NCBI RefSeq assembly: GCF_001953865.1
Contig: NZ_MQUQ01000017.1
Coordinates: 186,001 to 250,000, forward strand
Direction of reading: 5' to 3'
Length of the DNA: 64,000 bases
Source of the DNA: Amycolatopsis coloradensis
Lineage (GTDB): Bacteria > Actinomycetota > Actinomycetes > Mycobacteriales > Pseudonocardiaceae
The translations under genes and the position numbers were made by a program. Numbering within the stretch: the stretch's first letter is position 1; each line of letters begins with the position of its first letter. The notes beneath the pieces were generated by a model. That model did not search any database and had not been told where the DNA came from. It was given only the letters and a program-made list of their open reading frames with translations. Below, in pieces: positions 61,814-64,000 of the stretch.

Positions 61814-62454
61814 AAACCCCCGCCGGCCCCGACGCGACCGGGACGACACGAGCGGCCGCCGCCGAGCGGCTCACCATCTTCGTCGACGCGGTGATCGCGA
61901 TCGCGCTCACCCTGCTGGCCCTGGATCTCCCCATCCCCCACGGCGACACCACCGACGCCATGCTGAGTTCGGTGTCGGCCCACGGCACGGAGTACATCGC
62001 CTTCGCGCTCAGCTTCGTGGTGATCGCCGCCCACTGGCGCGCCCACCACGAGATCTTTCCCTACGTCCGCTCGCTGAGCAGCCGCCTGATCAGCCTCACC
62101 CTCGTCTGGCTGTTCATGCAGGTCCTGATGCCGTTCGCGACGCGGGTGATCACCGCGGACGGCGCTTTCCCGCTCCGCTTCAGCCTGTACGCGATGGTGC
62201 AGGTCCTGGCGTCCGCGTCGTTCGCGCTGATCATCCGGGAGATCCGGCGCGAGCACCTGTACCGAACGGACGGCCCGCCCCGGGTGTTCGCCCAAAGCCT
62301 GCTGCGCAGCATCTGCCTGGCCGCCGTGTTCGGTGTGTCCATTCCCGTCTCGTTCCTCACCGGGAACACCAGCGCGTACCTGTGCTGGCTCGCGGCGCCG
62401 ATCGCCCTCGCCATCGCCCGCCGTGTCCAGGACCGGAAGCCGTCCGATGCCTGA
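61810..62454 (+). CDS. TMEM175-family (DUF1211) membrane protein, potential K+ channel
   Basis: The 214-residue protein has six membrane segments, and the first carries RLTIFVDAVIAIALTLLALD, the conserved (R/K)-F-D-A-V-A-I-T-L-pattern of the TMEM175 family. Family members form potassium-permeable channels in animals and bacteria; function here is inferred. GTG 61810 overlaps the stop of the preceding gene, so the two membrane proteins are made together under MarR control. Confidence 0.88.
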   Translation: MKTPAGPDATGTTRAAAAERLTIFVDAVIAIALTLLALDLPIPHGDTTDAMLSSVSAHGTEYIAFALSFVVIAAHWRAHHEIFPYVRSLSSRLISLTLVWLFMQVLMPFATRVITADGAFPLRFSLYAMVQVLASASFALIIREIRREHLYRTDGPPRVFAQSLLRSICLAAVFGVSIPVSFLTGNTSAYLCWLAAPIALAIARRVQDRKPSDA

Positions 62455-62528
62455 TCGGGGCTCGCCACCCGCCGCGCTCATCCTTTTCGCGGGTAGACGC
62501 CCGATGGCAGGGCGCGTAGGAACGAGGG

Positions 62529-63938
62529 ATGGCTCAGGAGAGGTCCAGACGAGTGTTCCTGTCCACGTCGGCCGCGCTGTCGGCGGTCGCCCTCACCGGG
62601 GTCCCGGCCGGTGCCGAACAGCTGGGTGATCGAGGGCCAGGCGGCTCCCTTCCACCGCAACGGCCCGACGCGGATCTACGGGCGATCCTGCGGGAGATCG
62701 ACGAGCACCGCGTCGAGGCCATCGTGCGCAGGCTCGCCGCCTTCGGGACGCGGCACACGTTGTCCTCGCAAACCGATCCGGTCCGGGGAATCGGCGCCGC
62801 CCGCGACTGGATCCTCGCGGAGATGCGGAAGTCCGCGGAAAAGTCGGGCGGCCGGATGACGGTCGAGTCGCAGTCGTACGTGCAACCGCCCGCCCCGCCC
62901 CGGATCCCGGTCGCCACCACGATCACCAACGTCGTCGCCACGTTGCGCGGATCGTCCACACCCGAACGGGTCTACGTCGTGTCGGGTCACTACGACTCGC
63001 GGTGTTCGGATCCGCTCGACGCGACCAAGGACGCGCCTGGCGCCGACGACGACGCGTCCGGGGTGGCCGTCGCGATGGAACTCGCCCGCGTCCTCGCCAC
63101 CCGCCGCCCGGCCGCGACCATCGTGTTCGCGGCGGTCGCGGGCGAAGAACAGGGACTGTTCGGCGCGCGGCATCTGGCCACCCTCTTCAAAGCGGCGGGC
63201 ACGAACGTGCAGGCGATGTTCACCAACGACATCGTCGGGTCGAGCCGGGCGGACGACGGGACGCGGGATCCGCGCACGATCCGGTTGTTCGCCGAGGGCG
63301 TGCCGACGTCGGAAACCCCGGCGCAGGCCGAGATCCGGCGCGCGGTCGGTGGCGAGAACGATTCGCCTTCCCGTCAGCTGGCGCGGTTCGTGCGGTCGGT
63401 CGCGGAGAACGACGCGACCGGCATGTCCGTGCGGGTGATCTACCGGCGCGACCGCTACCTCCGGGGTGGCGACCACATCCCGTTCCTCGAGCAGGGGTAT
63501 CCGGCGGCGCGGTTCACCGAACCGCACGAGGACTACGCGCACCAGCACCAGGACGTCCGGGTGGAGAACGGCAAGCAGTTCGGCGACCTGCCGGAGTTCT
63601 GCGACTTCCCGTTCATCGCCAGGGTCGCGCGGGTGAACGCGGCCACGATGTGGTCGCTGGCGACCGCGCCCGGCACCCCCGAGGACGTCCGCGTCCGGAC
63701 GAACCAGCTGACGAACGACACGGATCTGGTGTGGCGGCGCGGAACCGACCCGGATCTCGCCGGCTACGAGGTCGTCTGGCGGCAGACGACGGAGGCCGAA
63801 TGGACGCACTCGATCGGGGTCGGCGACAGGACCGAGGCTAAAGTGGATCTGTCGAAGGACAACGTGTTCTTCGGCGTTCGCGCGGTCGGGAAGAACGGCC
63901 ACCGTTCCCCGGTCGCGTTTCCGACACCCCTGAGCTGA
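62529..63938 (+). CDS. Tat-exported M28-family zinc metallopeptidase
   Basis: The 469-residue protein starts with a twin-arginine signal (RSRRVFLSTSAALSAVAL, cleavage near AGA). Zinc ligands of the M28 aminopeptidase fold are visible: His154/Asp156 in VSGHYDSR, Asp173-Asp174 in GADDDASG, and Glu206-Glu207 in AGEEQGL, with later Asp and His. The last about 90 residues form a fibronectin-III-like domain (PEDVRVRTNQLTNDTDLVWR). It should remove N-terminal amino acids from peptides outside the cell. Confidence 0.92.
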   Translation: MAQERSRRVFLSTSAALSAVALTGVPAGAEQLGDRGPGGSLPPQRPDADLRAILREIDEHRVEAIVRRLAAFGTRHTLSSQTDPVRGIGAARDWILAEMRKSAEKSGGRMTVESQSYVQPPAPPRIPVATTITNVVATLRGSSTPERVYVVSGHYDSRCSDPLDATKDAPGADDDASGVAVAMELARVLATRRPAATIVFAAVAGEEQGLFGARHLATLFKAAGTNVQAMFTNDIVGSSRADDGTRDPRTIRLFAEGVPTSETPAQAEIRRAVGGENDSPSRQLARFVRSVAENDATGMSVRVIYRRDRYLRGGDHIPFLEQGYPAARFTEPHEDYAHQHQDVRVENGKQFGDLPEFCDFPFIARVARVNAATMWSLATAPGTPEDVRVRTNQLTNDTDLVWRRGTDPDLAGYEVVWRQTTEAEWTHSIGVGDRTEAKVDLSKDNVFFGVRAVGKNGHRSPVAFPTPLS

Positions 63939-63944
63939 TGCCTG

Positions 63945-64000
63945 ATGACGATCACGCCCGACGACCTCGACGCGGCGGTGGCGAGCGTGGTGAGCGGTCT
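63945..64000 (+). CDS. start of an unidentified gene (cut by window edge)
   Basis: ATG 63945 opens a frame MTITPDDLDAAVASVVSG that runs off the window, six bases after the M28 stop. The opening resembles actinobacterial DinB/maleylpyruvate-isomerase-like proteins, but 18 residues are too few to name a family. Confidence 0.45.
   Translation, partial: MTITPDDLDAAVASVVSG

Overview
The window is high-GC (about 70%) actinobacterial chromosome. Start codons are often GTG or TTG, several signals look Tat-dependent, and the regulators include SARP, ECF42, WhiB7-era resistance-type and IniR-like genes. Together with a FolP2-type dihydropteroate synthase homologue, a DesA-type desaturase and an iniBAC-like locus, this points to Pseudonocardiales, most likely Amycolatopsis or a close relative. 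That placement is inference from gene content and style; no search was run. I see no rRNA, tRNA, CRISPR array, complete insertion sequence or prophage.

Layout. 1-12 kb: AraC regulator (cut), AlkZ-like winged-helix protein, secreted GH18 chitinase with a DasR-like site, Tex, an acyl-CoA dehydrogenase, a serine beta-lactamase-fold hydrolase, a DEAD-box helicase and an acyl-ACP desaturase behind a 39-bp palindrome. 12-20 kb: a sulfonate/nitrate-type ABC importer, an orphan histidine kinase, FolP2, a Tat-exported GH105 and an ArsR-like regulator. 20-28 kb: a hairpin-rich scar with a LigD-polymerase fragment, PhoD phosphatase, and a SARP regulator flanked by two related secreted SH3 proteins that share a SARP-like direct-repeat box. 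28-40 kb: DUF4396 protein, orphan sugar-binding lipoprotein, Pro-Thr-stalked surface protein, DUF4239 protein, polyprenyl synthase, CapA, DinB, an ABC-2 exporter operon and a tripeptidyl aminopeptidase. 40-48 kb: a macrolide glycosyltransferase behind a leaderless leader peptide and terminator hairpin; an amino-acid ABC operon ending in an aminotransferase fused to a YheO/DauR-type regulator; and a GH8 enzyme. 48-64 kb: MFS/TetR pair, an iniC-iniA-iniB cluster divergent from an Hsp70-like protein and an IniR-like LuxR regulator, an ECF42 sigma operon, a MarR gene divergent from two membrane proteins, and an M28 peptidase.

How genes work together. The clearest functional units are (1) the iniBAC/IniR-like envelope-stress locus (about 50.3-58.2 kb), (2) the macrolide-sensing attenuator plus glycosyltransferase (40.37-41.7 kb), (3) the amino-acid uptake operon whose last gene carries its own DNA-binding domain, with a large dyad in the operon promoter, and (4) the SARP regulator with two target-like SH3 genes. 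A second level of organisation is a set of long inverted repeats of several families. Every near-complete copy lies at a gene 3' end, most of them between convergent genes, so they probably act as terminators or mRNA 3'-end stabilisers as well as being dispersed repeats.
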